A stretch of DNA of 64,000 nt, taken from the NCBI GenBank assembly GCA_031292305.1, contig JARLHJ010000024.1:1-64000 (forward strand), read 5' to 3'. The notes under the pieces are model-generated. The model had not been told where the DNA came from. It made no database searches and saw only the letters and a list, made by a program, of their open reading frames with translations. A program made the position numbers and the translations under genes. Positions 17,186-27,700 of this stretch are shown here, one piece after another (position 1 is the first letter of the stretch; each line of letters opens with the position of its first letter). This DNA is from Candidatus Babeliales bacterium. Its GTDB lineage: Bacteria; Babelota; Babeliae; Babelales; JABDEC01.

Positions 17186-19657
17186 ATGGAAAAACGTTTT
17201 GAGCATCAACTTCAAGAGCCTGAATTACAAAAGAAATGGGAAAGCCAAAAAACTTACTCAATGGCACATAACCCAGGTAAGATATTTAGCATAGATACAC
17301 CGCCACCTACCGTATCTGGTACTTTGCATATAGGGCATATTTTTTCTTATACACAAACTGATATCATTGCCCGTTACAAAAGAATGTCAGGATACTCAGT
17401 ATTCTATCCATTTGGGTTTGATGACAATGGTTTGCCAACAGAACGCTATGTAGAAAAAAAACGTGGTGTTTCAGGCTTTGGAATGTCACGCTCAGAATTT
17501 ATAAAAATTTGTTTAGAAGAAAGCCATATAGTAGAAGAACAATTTAAAGCATTGTGGCAAAAAATTGGTATTTCGGCAGATTGGCAAAATACGTATTCTA
17601 CAATTTCAGCTGAAGTTAGAAAAATATCACAAGAGTCTTTTATTAGATTATTAGAATCAGGTTTTATTTATCGCAAAAATGAACCTGCACTTTATTGCAC
17701 AACATGCTTTACATCAGTGGCTCAAGCAGAATTAGATGATATTGAAGTTAATTCTTTCTTTAATGATATAGAGTTTATAACTTCAAATGGCCAGAAGATT
17801 GTAATTGGAACAACAAGACCGGAACTATTAGCTTCTTGTGTTGCAATATTATATAACCCCGAAGATACACGTTATCAACATTTAAAAGATGCAAAAGCAA
17901 TTGTACCAATTTATGGTTTTGAAGTCCCAATTTTAGCTGATGATAAAGTTAGCATAGAAAAGGGCACAGGTCTTGTAATGTGTTGTACTTTTGGTGATAA
18001 AACTGATATTGAATGGTACAAAAAATTTAAGTTCCCATTTAAACAATCAGTTGGCTTAAATGGCAAATGGACAGAGCTTACTGGCCCATTACATAATTTA
18101 AAAGTACACGATGCACGTAAAAAGATATTAGAGTTATTAAAGGAATCTGGAAATTTAGTAAATCAAAAGCCAATTACACATTCTGTAAATGTGCATGAAC
18201 GTTGCAAAAAAGAAATTGAATATATAGAACTTTCGCAATGGTTTATAAAAATATTAGAACATAAACAAGCTTTCTTAGATATGGGTGAAAAGATAAATTG
18301 GTACCCAGCATTTATGAAATCTCGTTATACAAATTGGGTAGAAAATCTAAGTTGGGATTGGTGCATTTCACGTCAACGTTTTTATGGTATTCCATTTCCT
18401 GTTTGGCATTGCAAAGATTGTAATGCATTTTTATTGCCTGAGCTTAAAGATTTACCTATGGACCCACAAGAGAGTAAATATAAAGATGGTAAATGCATAA
18501 AGTGTTCAAGTGCTAATATTGTGCCTGACACAGATGTTATGGATACTTGGAACACATCTTCTTTGACGCCACAAATTTGCTATTCAATTTTAAAACCAAA
18601 TGAAAATGTGTTTGAAAATGTTTGGGCACCAATGTCAATGCGTCCACAAGCGCATGATATTATAAGAACTTGGGCATTTGATACTATTGTAAAATCTTGG
18701 ATGCACAATAATAATATTCCTTGGGAAAATATTGTAATTTCAGGGCATGTATTAAGTACACAAAAAGAGAAAATATCAAAATCTAAAGAAAATGAATCAA
18801 TGACTCCTGATGGATTATTGTCACGTTACCCTGCAGATGCAATAAGATATTGGACAGCATCGGGTACACTTGGTCAAGATGTAAGCTTTTCAGAAGATCA
18901 AATTAAAATTGGTATGCGTTTAATTACAAAATTATGGAACGCATTACGTTTTGGGTTTGAACATTTACAAGATTTTACTCCTGAAGAGAAGGACATTCAA
19001 AACTTTGATGGTTCAGGACTTGGTATTTATAACCAATGGATTTTGCATAATGCTTCAGTTTGTTTTGAAAAATATCAAAACTATTTTGAACAGAATGAAT
19101 TTGGTTTAGCTTTAGATACTGTAGAAAAGTTCTTCTGGAATGATTATTGTGATAATTATTTAGAAATAATTAAAGATCAATTATTTAACCCAGATAAGTA
19201 TACTAAAGAAGAAGTCCATGCAACTAAATGGACACTTGTTCAAGTTGGATTGCGATTATTACAACTATATGCACCATATTTACCTTATGTAACAGATGCA
19301 ATTTTTGATGCCATGTATCAACGTAAAACTGAATATAATTCAATTCATTTAACTAAGTTTTATCAAGTGCAGCATGCTTTTGGTTTTGAAAAAAGTGCAT
19401 ATGTTATGGAAAAAATGGTTAGTTTAATCTCAACTGTTAGGCGTTTAAAAACCGAACAAAAGCTTTCTTTAAAAGTTGAAATTGATACGCTAACTATAGT
19501 TTCTAAAGATGAAAACTTAATCAATAAAATTAAAGATTATGAGCAATTGATTAAAGGTGTTACGCAATCTAAAAATATTAAGTATGAAGTTGCTGAATTA
19601 ACAAGCCCTATGTTTGAACAAACTGGCGAAGTTTGGGATGCAAAAGTAGGTTTGTAA
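17186..19657 (+). CDS. valS: Valyl-tRNA synthetase, archaeal/rickettsial type
   Basis: Class I synthetase charging tRNA-Val, with an editing domain. I chose the ATG at 17186 (MEKRFEHQLQEPELQKKWES, CTGGA upstream) over a TTG 69 bases earlier. Marks: PPPTVSGTLHIGHIFSY with HIGH, GFDDNGLPTERYVE, the editing-domain motif GTTRPELL, two CxxC zinc pairs (CKDC, CIKC), DVMDTWNTSSLTPQI, and KISKS in place of KMSKS (about 530). At 823 aa it lacks most of the C-terminal coiled-coil arm of bacterial ValRS. The CxxC pairs and the MDTWNTSSLTP stretch are features of the archaeal-like ValRS also found in Rickettsia. Followed 3 bases later by ybeY. Confidence 0.93.
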   Translation: MEKRFEHQLQEPELQKKWESQKTYSMAHNPGKIFSIDTPPPTVSGTLHIGHIFSYTQTDIIARYKRMSGYSVFYPFGFDDNGLPTERYVEKKRGVSGFGMSRSEFIKICLEESHIVEEQFKALWQKIGISADWQNTYSTISAEVRKISQESFIRLLESGFIYRKNEPALYCTTCFTSVAQAELDDIEVNSFFNDIEFITSNGQKIVIGTTRPELLASCVAILYNPEDTRYQHLKDAKAIVPIYGFEVPILADDKVSIEKGTGLVMCCTFGDKTDIEWYKKFKFPFKQSVGLNGKWTELTGPLHNLKVHDARKKILELLKESGNLVNQKPITHSVNVHERCKKEIEYIELSQWFIKILEHKQAFLDMGEKINWYPAFMKSRYTNWVENLSWDWCISRQRFYGIPFPVWHCKDCNAFLLPELKDLPMDPQESKYKDGKCIKCSSANIVPDTDVMDTWNTSSLTPQICYSILKPNENVFENVWAPMSMRPQAHDIIRTWAFDTIVKSWMHNNNIPWENIVISGHVLSTQKEKISKSKENESMTPDGLLSRYPADAIRYWTASGTLGQDVSFSEDQIKIGMRLITKLWNALRFGFEHLQDFTPEEKDIQNFDGSGLGIYNQWILHNASVCFEKYQNYFEQNEFGLALDTVEKFFWNDYCDNYLEIIKDQLFNPDKYTKEEVHATKWTLVQVGLRLLQLYAPYLPYVTDAIFDAMYQRKTEYNSIHLTKFYQVQHAFGFEKSAYVMEKMVSLISTVRRLKTEQKLSLKVEIDTLTIVSKDENLINKIKDYEQLIKGVTQSKNIKYEVAELTSPMFEQTGEVWDAKVGL

Positions 19658-19660
19658 ATT

Positions 19661-20110
19661 ATGATTTTAATTAAAAACACGCAGCGTAAAATAAAAATTG
19701 ATACTATAGAATTAAAAAAAAATACCCAAGAGATTTTAAACTCTCTTGGGTACCCAGATTATGATATAAGTATTTGGCTAACCTCAAATAAAACAATTCA
19801 TGATTACAACAGAACGTATCGCGAAAAAGATAAACCAACAGATATTTTATCATTTCCATATCACACAGATTTAAAAGCAGGCAAACGTATAAAGCCTAAT
19901 TGTCTGGAAGATAAAAACTTAGGTGATATTATTATTTCACCACAATATGTTCTTGAAGATCTTGAACGTTGGAATAAAACTTTTGAAGAACGCATGAAAA
20001 TTCTTTTAGTACATGGTATATGCCATCTATTAGGTTATGACCATATTATAGATACTGACTATAGGGTTATGGCCAAGAAAGAAAAAGAACTATTAAAGTT
20101 AATAGAGTGA
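19661..20110 (+). CDS. ybeY: Endoribonuclease YbeY (16S rRNA 3'-end maturation)
   Basis: A zinc-dependent single-strand RNase for rRNA maturation and ribosome quality control. The 149 aa length is normal. The family metal site HGICHLLGYDH (about 114-124, three His) is intact, and the TDILSFPY motif (about 61-68) is present. It lies 3 bases after valS and is probably in the same transcript. It ends 3 bases before the convergent stop of the 1536 aa protein, with no terminator between. Confidence 0.93.
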   Translation: MILIKNTQRKIKIDTIELKKNTQEILNSLGYPDYDISIWLTSNKTIHDYNRTYREKDKPTDILSFPYHTDLKAGKRIKPNCLEDKNLGDIIISPQYVLEDLERWNKTFEERMKILLVHGICHLLGYDHIIDTDYRVMAKKEKELLKLIE

Positions 20111-20113
20111 GAT

Positions 20114-23100
20114 TTATTTTTCTTTGAATTTATCTAACATTCTTTGCGCGGATTGCTTAGCTATTAATATTCCATTTTCATTAGTTTTAACCTTCATTAC
20201 CAGTTCATAACATTCTTTTGCTGAATCAAGCAAGTTTAATTGAATATATAGTTTTGCTAAAAAACTAAAAAAGAAAACCTTACATTCTGAATGTGAATAT
20301 ATTATTACTACTTTTTCTAATATTTTAATCAAATGTAGTATAAGTCTATCAGTTTTGTTAACTCGTTCGCCATTTTTCAATTTCTCTATTTGTTCTATTG
20401 TATTAAAGTGATCGAAAATTGTTTTTTCATTATCTTCACTTGGATCCAATAAAGCACGATTAGTAGCTTCTTGTAGAATATTAATGATAATATTTTCTGC
20501 TGATTCAATATCTAATTCAGTGGAATTTTCATTACTTAATATTTCCATACACAAATTAATAGCTTTTTCATGATCCTGTATACTATGTCCTGGTTCAGAA
20601 TAACTATGCGCTAATCCTAACCTTGAGTTTTTTTCAATGTTTAGTACCAACTGTTGCTTTTTAATTATTTTTGGATCAGTACACTGCATTTCCTTAAATT
20701 TATCCAGATATTTTTTTGCTATTTCTTTTTCTAATGCGGTGTTTTTATGACTTAATAGATAATAAATATTAGCTATTATATTATTATCTGCAAGGTCCTC
20801 ATTTAATAAATTTTTTAATAATATGATAATAACAGGTATCGTAGATGCAGGCGTGACCAAGTTATTTAAAACTGTTTCATAGAAATCAAAATGAGGTTGT
20901 AAATTTTCTAAAGTTAACTCAGTTGAAGGTTTCATTATTTCACCAGCGTAAAATTTGGTAAATTGTTTTTGTTGGTCTGTGCGGTGTTGACTATTTAGTA
21001 TTAGCGAACACAATTCAGATATTCTGTAGTAATTTACTTTTTTTATAAAATATAATTTCACTAAACTTTCTGCAGCTGATAATTGCAATTCTTGAATTTT
21101 AGATGAATCAGATTCAATTTCTAATGCTTTTTCCAAAAAATTAATAGCTTCTTCAGATGAATTATCCTTTGCAGCACTTTCGCACAATTCCTTTATTTCG
21201 ATATATTTTTTTTCAGTTACTTCATCAGACTCTTTTATCGGGGATTCTTTATAGATTTGATCTGCGAATTCTTTAATTTCGTCTGAAAAATTTGGATTTT
21301 CTAAGATCTGAACGCAAATAGTGTTAATTTCATCTTGGGTTAATAATTTAGATGTTAAAATACTTTTAATTGTGGGGGTAATATCAAAACATTTAAAATA
21401 GGAGGCTGAAATATCTTGGCAAAATTCGAACGTTTTTTTAAGAATATTTGCATCAGGCTCAATAATGTATAGTTCGCAAAGTAAATGTTTTGCGGGAATT
21501 TCATGAGTTTTTTCTTTAGTTTCAAGATACTTTTCGAAATATTTAATTGCATATTTATTATTTTTTAAATGTAGGTAATCTACTGCAATTTCATATATTA
21601 TTATTGCCTTTTTGATATTAGAAACATATGAACTCTTTAGCATTTGTTTGCGATATAATTGTAATTTTTTGTATTCTTTAGCTGTGTGTAATTTCGCTAT
21701 TAATGCCATTGTAACTATAGCTTTTTGGTGTGGAGCATTAATTTCATTTAAAAATATTTCGTAGTCTATTTTAAGTAAATCATCATAAAATCTATTAAAT
21801 TCATAATTTGCTTGTATTTTTTGAGATGGAATTATTGAATTTTCTCTTACTTCCTTAAATAATGCTTTAGCATCATTAATTAATTTTTTTTGCTCATCTT
21901 CGGTAATTGGTGATTCTGTGAATCTTGATTTTTCTATAACATGTGCGAGTGCGAATTTAATATTCATTTGTTGTTGTAATGAACAAATTGGATTCGTTAG
22001 TAATACTCTAAGATAGCTTATTAAATCTGTTTTATGATCTTCAATATTTGTAAGGTATATTAGAATGATTTTTGTTTCAAGAGATATTTCTTCATAAAGA
22101 TCTCCAGCTTCAATTGTGTCCATTAAAAGTTCTTTTGCTTTTTCTTTATTATTTAAATCTGCGTAGCATTCTACTAATTTTAACTTTGCTCTAATTATTT
22201 GGTCTTCTGAGCCATTATGTATAATTTGTTTATATATTGATATTGCCATTTCTAAATCTGCAACTACAGTTTCTTCCTGGATGAAGTCTTGGATATTATA
22301 AGCCGCTAGATAAGAAAATTTGAGATCATTTGAATCATATAATTCAGCTAATTCAAACAAATAGTCAATTGGTATATCGATATCACTAACTATTTTTTTA
22401 GTAAATTTTAATTCATTAAATTGTTTTTTTAATAAATCATTTTTTTTAGTCTTTATAGTTTTTACAATTGCGGGTTTATTATTAGCCAATGCTAACTTTT
22501 CTGCTTTGTAGAGTTCGTGAAGATCAACTACAGTTTGAAGTTCTTGAATTATATTGTTTTTATTTTCTTCATGAATTGCTCTTATTAAAGCTGTCCAACC
22601 CATTTTTTGGGCAGTTTCATCAGCTTGTTTTTGTTTAGCTACAGCTTCTTTTTCTAATTGTTCTTTTTTAAGCTGAAGATTTTTAGCTTGAATTTTATTT
22701 TGACGTTCTATTTCAAGTTTATCAAGAAGTTCAAACGTCTGATTATCTTTGGTTATATGATCAAAAACAGAAATAGTTTTTTTATTATATTCATAGATAT
22801 AAGGTGTTTTTAACATTAATAAATATTTAACTATTTCAATTTGATTAGCTTGAGCTGCAAGAATTAATATATTTTTATTATCTTTATCAACCGTCCTTAG
22901 TAAATCATCTTTAAATGATGCTAAAGCTTTGAAACGTTCTAACGTAAAATGTTTTTTATCTTTTATAACAAGATCAAACCAAGGCCAAAAGTATTGTGGA
23001 TATTTTTCTAAAAAAATTAAACAATTTTTAAATCCGGTTTCTGTTGTTATCCAATTTTGAATAATATTTACCACATTGATTTTAGAGCTTTTGCATAGAA

Positions 23101-24724
23101 GTTTCATAATTTTCTGATAATTTTCGTTATCAGGTTGTTCGATTATTTTTGTTAATGCAAAATCAATAACATCATTTGTGATTATTTGCTTTTGATCACC
23201 ATAAGTTTTGCAATAAATTTCTACATCTAGAGTTAGTAATTGACCTACTAATAATAATTTACCTTTAGAAATACAAGATAAAATAGGAGTAGTGCCTTTA
23301 GAAGTAAGTTCTTTGTTTTTATATTTTTCAATTAAAACTAATTGTTCTTCAGTAAATTTAACTAATGGATTTTCCTCACCTACAACTTTTGCAAACCAAG
23401 TGCAAAATTCTATAAATTCCTTTTTTTCTATATCTTTTTCTGCTTTTTTCTTTGCTTTTTCTATATCTTTTTCCGCTTGTTTTTTTTCTTGACGTTTAGC
23501 AATTTCTGTTCTTGTTATATCTTCAGTTCCATTTTGTCTTTCAATTGCCAATTCATGAGCTTTGGCTAGTTTTATATCAGTAATATTGGAAATTGAATTA
23601 GCCACTATTTTTGAGTTGCCAAAATAAACTGCATTTAGTAATGGATCTTTGTTAGATTGTTTTTCAAAATCTATAATTATTTTATTTGCTATTGGATCTT
23701 CTTTTGCTTTCTTAGATATTAAATTTAATTTATTCCAATAAGCATAATTACGTATTAAAGGTTCTAATATTTCTTTTGATTGGGCTTTTAAAGCTTTAAT
23801 TAAAATATCATCACTAATTTCTAAATCTGGGTTGTGTAATAAAGTAAATTTGATCATGTTAGCGCGTTCTTGGGCTAATTTATCATCACGTGGTTTGGCT
23901 ACAAGTCTAAGTAAAATTTCTTCAGGGGTTATTTTTACATAAGGTAATGCAATATCAAAAATATCTGACTTATAATGGCCTATTGCTTGTAATAAAATTT
24001 CTTTAGCAACGGTAAATATTTGGTCATTTTCTGCTGATAATATTTTGTAATAAAAATAATCAATATCAGTATTTTTAGAAATATTATCTTCTATTTCAGA
24101 TGGTTTAATATCTGGTACATTAGAAATATTTACAGGAGCTTCTAATTTTGCTTTTTTTAATTCTTTTTCTTGTTGTTGAGCTATTTCCTTTAAATCAACT
24201 TCATCAATTTTTTTAGATAATACAATTGGATGAATAGTTTTTATAAAAGATTTATTAATGTCAGAGAAATTAGTAACTACAATTTTTAAGCATTGATTTT
24301 CAAGAATATGCTCAATTTCATAATCGAGTTTATGGGCAAGTTTTTTTTGTGGTTCTAATACTATAGAACTTAAAGTAGCTTTTAATTGTTCTTTAGTCCA
24401 AGCACAAGGGAAGAAACTTTTTTGGTCAATCCATTGCCCATTATGTATAATATAACCCTCGTGGTAATCATTACAATCACTATCAGTTACAATCCATAAA
24501 TTAGAGTCTATTTTAGAAATCGTAAGGCTATCTTTAGTTTTTTCTACTGAAGCAGGAATATAATGATGAAAGCCTTTAACCTTACCAGTATTTTTATCTA
24601 TTTTAAAATCAGTAATATGGCTCAAAACATTCTTTGAACCAAAGTATGGTTTTAAATGAACAGTTTGTTCGGCAGAGTTTAAAAAAAAGAAAGATACTAT
24701 AAGTATTAATAATTTGATTTTCAT
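20114..24724 (-). CDS. Giant secreted protein: EndoU-like N-terminal domain plus ankyrin/TPR solenoid
   Basis: A 1536 aa protein. Residues 1-17 are a signal peptide. Residues about 33-121 match the pattern of bacterial EndoU RNases: HITDF, GFHHY (51-55), then YHEGY (87-91), NGQWIDQKSFFPCAW (95-109) and EQLKATLSSI. The candidate catalytic set His53, His88 and Lys102 is conserved in the neighbour. Then follow ankyrin-like units (for example about 360-385, 480-510, 640-665), Lys/Glu coiled coils (about 410-435, 690-730), an ankyrin-type GWTALIRAI, and from about 850 to the end TPR/Sel1-like helical repeats. It is the last gene of a minus-strand run after its 1678 aa paralogue (23-base gap). Likely a host-directed effector; nuclease activity is inferred. 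Confidence 0.65.
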   Translation of the reverse strand: MKIKLLILIVSFFFLNSAEQTVHLKPYFGSKNVLSHITDFKIDKNTGKVKGFHHYIPASVEKTKDSLTISKIDSNLWIVTDSDCNDYHEGYIIHNGQWIDQKSFFPCAWTKEQLKATLSSIVLEPQKKLAHKLDYEIEHILENQCLKIVVTNFSDINKSFIKTIHPIVLSKKIDEVDLKEIAQQQEKELKKAKLEAPVNISNVPDIKPSEIEDNISKNTDIDYFYYKILSAENDQIFTVAKEILLQAIGHYKSDIFDIALPYVKITPEEILLRLVAKPRDDKLAQERANMIKFTLLHNPDLEISDDILIKALKAQSKEILEPLIRNYAYWNKLNLISKKAKEDPIANKIIIDFEKQSNKDPLLNAVYFGNSKIVANSISNITDIKLAKAHELAIERQNGTEDITRTEIAKRQEKKQAEKDIEKAKKKAEKDIEKKEFIEFCTWFAKVVGEENPLVKFTEEQLVLIEKYKNKELTSKGTTPILSCISKGKLLLVGQLLTLDVEIYCKTYGDQKQIITNDVIDFALTKIIEQPDNENYQKIMKLLCKSSKINVVNIIQNWITTETGFKNCLIFLEKYPQYFWPWFDLVIKDKKHFTLERFKALASFKDDLLRTVDKDNKNILILAAQANQIEIVKYLLMLKTPYIYEYNKKTISVFDHITKDNQTFELLDKLEIERQNKIQAKNLQLKKEQLEKEAVAKQKQADETAQKMGWTALIRAIHEENKNNIIQELQTVVDLHELYKAEKLALANNKPAIVKTIKTKKNDLLKKQFNELKFTKKIVSDIDIPIDYLFELAELYDSNDLKFSYLAAYNIQDFIQEETVVADLEMAISIYKQIIHNGSEDQIIRAKLKLVECYADLNNKEKAKELLMDTIEAGDLYEEISLETKIILIYLTNIEDHKTDLISYLRVLLTNPICSLQQQMNIKFALAHVIEKSRFTESPITEDEQKKLINDAKALFKEVRENSIIPSQKIQANYEFNRFYDDLLKIDYEIFLNEINAPHQKAIVTMALIAKLHTAKEYKKLQLYRKQMLKSSYVSNIKKAIIIYEIAVDYLHLKNNKYAIKYFEKYLETKEKTHEIPAKHLLCELYIIEPDANILKKTFEFCQDISASYFKCFDITPTIKSILTSKLLTQDEINTICVQILENPNFSDEIKEFADQIYKESPIKESDEVTEKKYIEIKELCESAAKDNSSEEAINFLEKALEIESDSSKIQELQLSAAESLVKLYFIKKVNYYRISELCSLILNSQHRTDQQKQFTKFYAGEIMKPSTELTLENLQPHFDFYETVLNNLVTPASTIPVIIILLKNLLNEDLADNNIIANIYYLLSHKNTALEKEIAKKYLDKFKEMQCTDPKIIKKQQLVLNIEKNSRLGLAHSYSEPGHSIQDHEKAINLCMEILSNENSTELDIESAENIIINILQEATNRALLDPSEDNEKTIFDHFNTIEQIEKLKNGERVNKTDRLILHLIKILEKVVIIYSHSECKVFFFSFLAKLYIQLNLLDSAKECYELVMKVKTNENGILIAKQSAQRMLDKFKEK

Positions 24725-24747
24725 TTTTACCTCTTAATTAATTATAT

Positions 24748-27700
24748 TTATTCATCCTTAGATTCAGGCAATGCCATCTGTTTATTTTTAAATTTTGCTC
24801 GCAGGTATTCTTGTGCCTTTATTAAATCGGGATTAGTGCATACAAGTGAGAGAAATAATGTATAGTGTTTATGCATCTTATCGTCGTTTGAGGTTCTATA
24901 GCTAGCTGCTAATCTATGGTGTATTGTTGCTCTAATATTATTATCAGGAATATGGGGATGTTCTTTGATGGTTTTTTCTAAGAAAGCTATAATAAATTTC
25001 TTGGTATCGGCTGAGAAATATCCATTATCTAAAATAGCTTCACTATAACTAAGTAAGCTTACCCAAATATTTAGATTTTCTACATTTAAATTAAATGTTA
25101 AGTTGCCTAAATATTCAAATATTTTCAAAATACAACCATGCACTCTAGATTTATCATTTTCAGCGACTAAATCGTCTTGAAGAACTTCACAGCATAATAT
25201 AAATGCGCGTAGATGATCATTTGTAGTGCATATGTCAGCTAATTCTGTTTTAACAGTTAATAAATTCCTGTTTATTCTAAAATTTTCAGATTTGATTTGT
25301 AAGACATCTTCTAGGTATTTTTTAGCTGGTTCTATTTCATTTTTATGTCGCGCTTGCAAGAATAATCTTAATTGTTGGTGTATATGCCTAGTAATGTTTA
25401 TATCTGCTAAAGAACTATTTTTTATTAGCTTTATTATAAATTCCCTTAATGCCTCGGAAATATTATTACTTAGAATTATGGCACAAATTTTCTCTAAATT
25501 ACCAATGTCACTCGGCGCTATTTCGCTTACTAAATTTGAAAGCATTATTACAATTAATCTTTCAGAATTAGGTGTTAATAAAAATTGGTCATCTAAGAAA
25601 TTTAACCTACTTAATAATTGTTTTAAATTGTCTTTATTTATAATAAAGGCTAGAATTGTTAATATTTCTCTTCTTACTTGCAGGTTTTTAGTGCAAGTTG
25701 TTAATGCATTTAATTTAGCGACTATTTGGTTGCGTTCTTTAATAAATTTATCATCACAAAGTTTATTTAAATAATTAATAAAATTTGAATGATCATTTTC
25801 TTTATTAATAATTTGTTCCAATAAATTATGTATATTACTTGTAATAATTTGTTGATTTTCAAGTTCATTGTTTGATAAAATATCTATACACTTGAGAAAA
25901 CTAGAATCAAATTCTTCAGAGACATAATATAAATGTGCTAAATTACATTGCGCGGTCAAGCATAATGCTTTATTAGTTTGTTCATATTTTAAACACTCAT
26001 TTAAATGGTGTATCGCATTTTTAAAATCTTTCTTTAAACTACAACGTTGTGCCATATCAAAATGTGACTGTGCAGTTGAAGAATCATCTAAGTTCACTTC
26101 TTGTAACATTAAACGTGGTGTTAATTGTTTTTTAACTTCTTCTGGTATATATTGCGCATATTCAGGTTTTGAAAGTTCTTTGATATAAGCTGAATGTTTT
26201 TCAGAACTTATATTTGATGATAATATTTTCAATAAAGTTTCTTTTTTAAGCTTTGTACGTCCAGTACTAGGTTGGTGATTAAGCTTTACTTCCATAGATA
26301 AATATTCTATGCATAAATCAAATGCCTTTTCTATATTATTTACACTAGGTTCATTGAGATTATAAACACATCCTGCGTATATGTTTGCCAGCAGAATTTG
26401 TACATCCATTAAATAATCAGGGGTTGCATTATGTTTTTCAGCTTCTGTTAAATATATTGTTAAAGAATTGCATGCTTCTTCTAATTTCTTTAGTTGGAAA
26501 CATATGCCTCCTAATATTCTGTGTGAATCCCATCTGTCTTTGTCATTAGTAAGTTTTGATTTTATAAATTTATGAACATATTTATAAAGACTTTGATGAT
26601 CATTTTTATTTTGATAAATTCCCATTATTGCTTTTAAAAACTCATGTTTGAATATTGCAGATAAAAAATTATATTTATGTAATATGTTTGTATATAATTT
26701 TAACAACTTATCTTTATCAGACATATATAATTCGTCTAATTTCAGAATGGCCTGTTCTTTAATAGTTACAGAAGTCTCTTCATTTTCAATTGAATCTTCT
26801 AGTAAAGTAATAACTGCTTCCGGGTTAATCTGTTTAAAATTGTATATAGTTGCTAAATAATATTTGTTTGCACCAATTTGCTGTTGTGTTAAATGCCTTG
26901 CATTAAAAGGGATTAAAACTTCTTCAAAGAGTTTCTGTGCAGTATTTTTATCATCTTTTTTAGAATAATAAATTTCTGCTAATATAGATTTTGCGACTAT
27001 ATTTTGTTCTTGCGTTGTTAGTTCATCGCTTAAAATTTCTTGTGCAGTAGTTTCTATTAAATCATAATCATCAGCTTGTTCATATAAATCTATTAAGTGT
27101 AACTTTGATGCAATCTTAAACTGTTTAGCATAAGGATTTTTGTGATTTATAATTTCTTGAAAAACTTTGATAGAGTGGTTTTTGGTAAAATCTTGTTTGC
27201 AGTTTATGAGCGCTATATTAAAACTTATTAAGATTTTTTGTTCTTCAGATATAGCTTTTTCTGATAACAATTGTTGGTAAACGATCATAAGTTCTTCATA
27301 CAAATCTGTATTTATTTGTAGATCTGTATTTAAAGTTTTAATTGTCATAATTGATATTGCAAGATCTATTTTGTCATTAGTACTACTTTTCGGGTTACAT
27401 AAATTCATATATAAATCTATGTTTTTCAGGTCAGGTGTAATTTCAGCTCTAAAAATAATTATAGGTTGGTTCTTTCTAATTAATTTCGTAAATTTATCTT
27501 TATCATTTTTATAAGCAGCTTTTTCATAGTCGGTCCAGTTTGCTGAATTTATTTTATAATAAATTTTTTCAGCAATATTTTTCCTATTTTTTTCTTGTGC
27601 ATAATAATATGCATCATGGCCATTGATATCAGTAGATTTTAGATCGGTTTCATCATCGTTAATTAAGGCTATTAGTTCAGCATCTGGTTTATTTTCAAGT

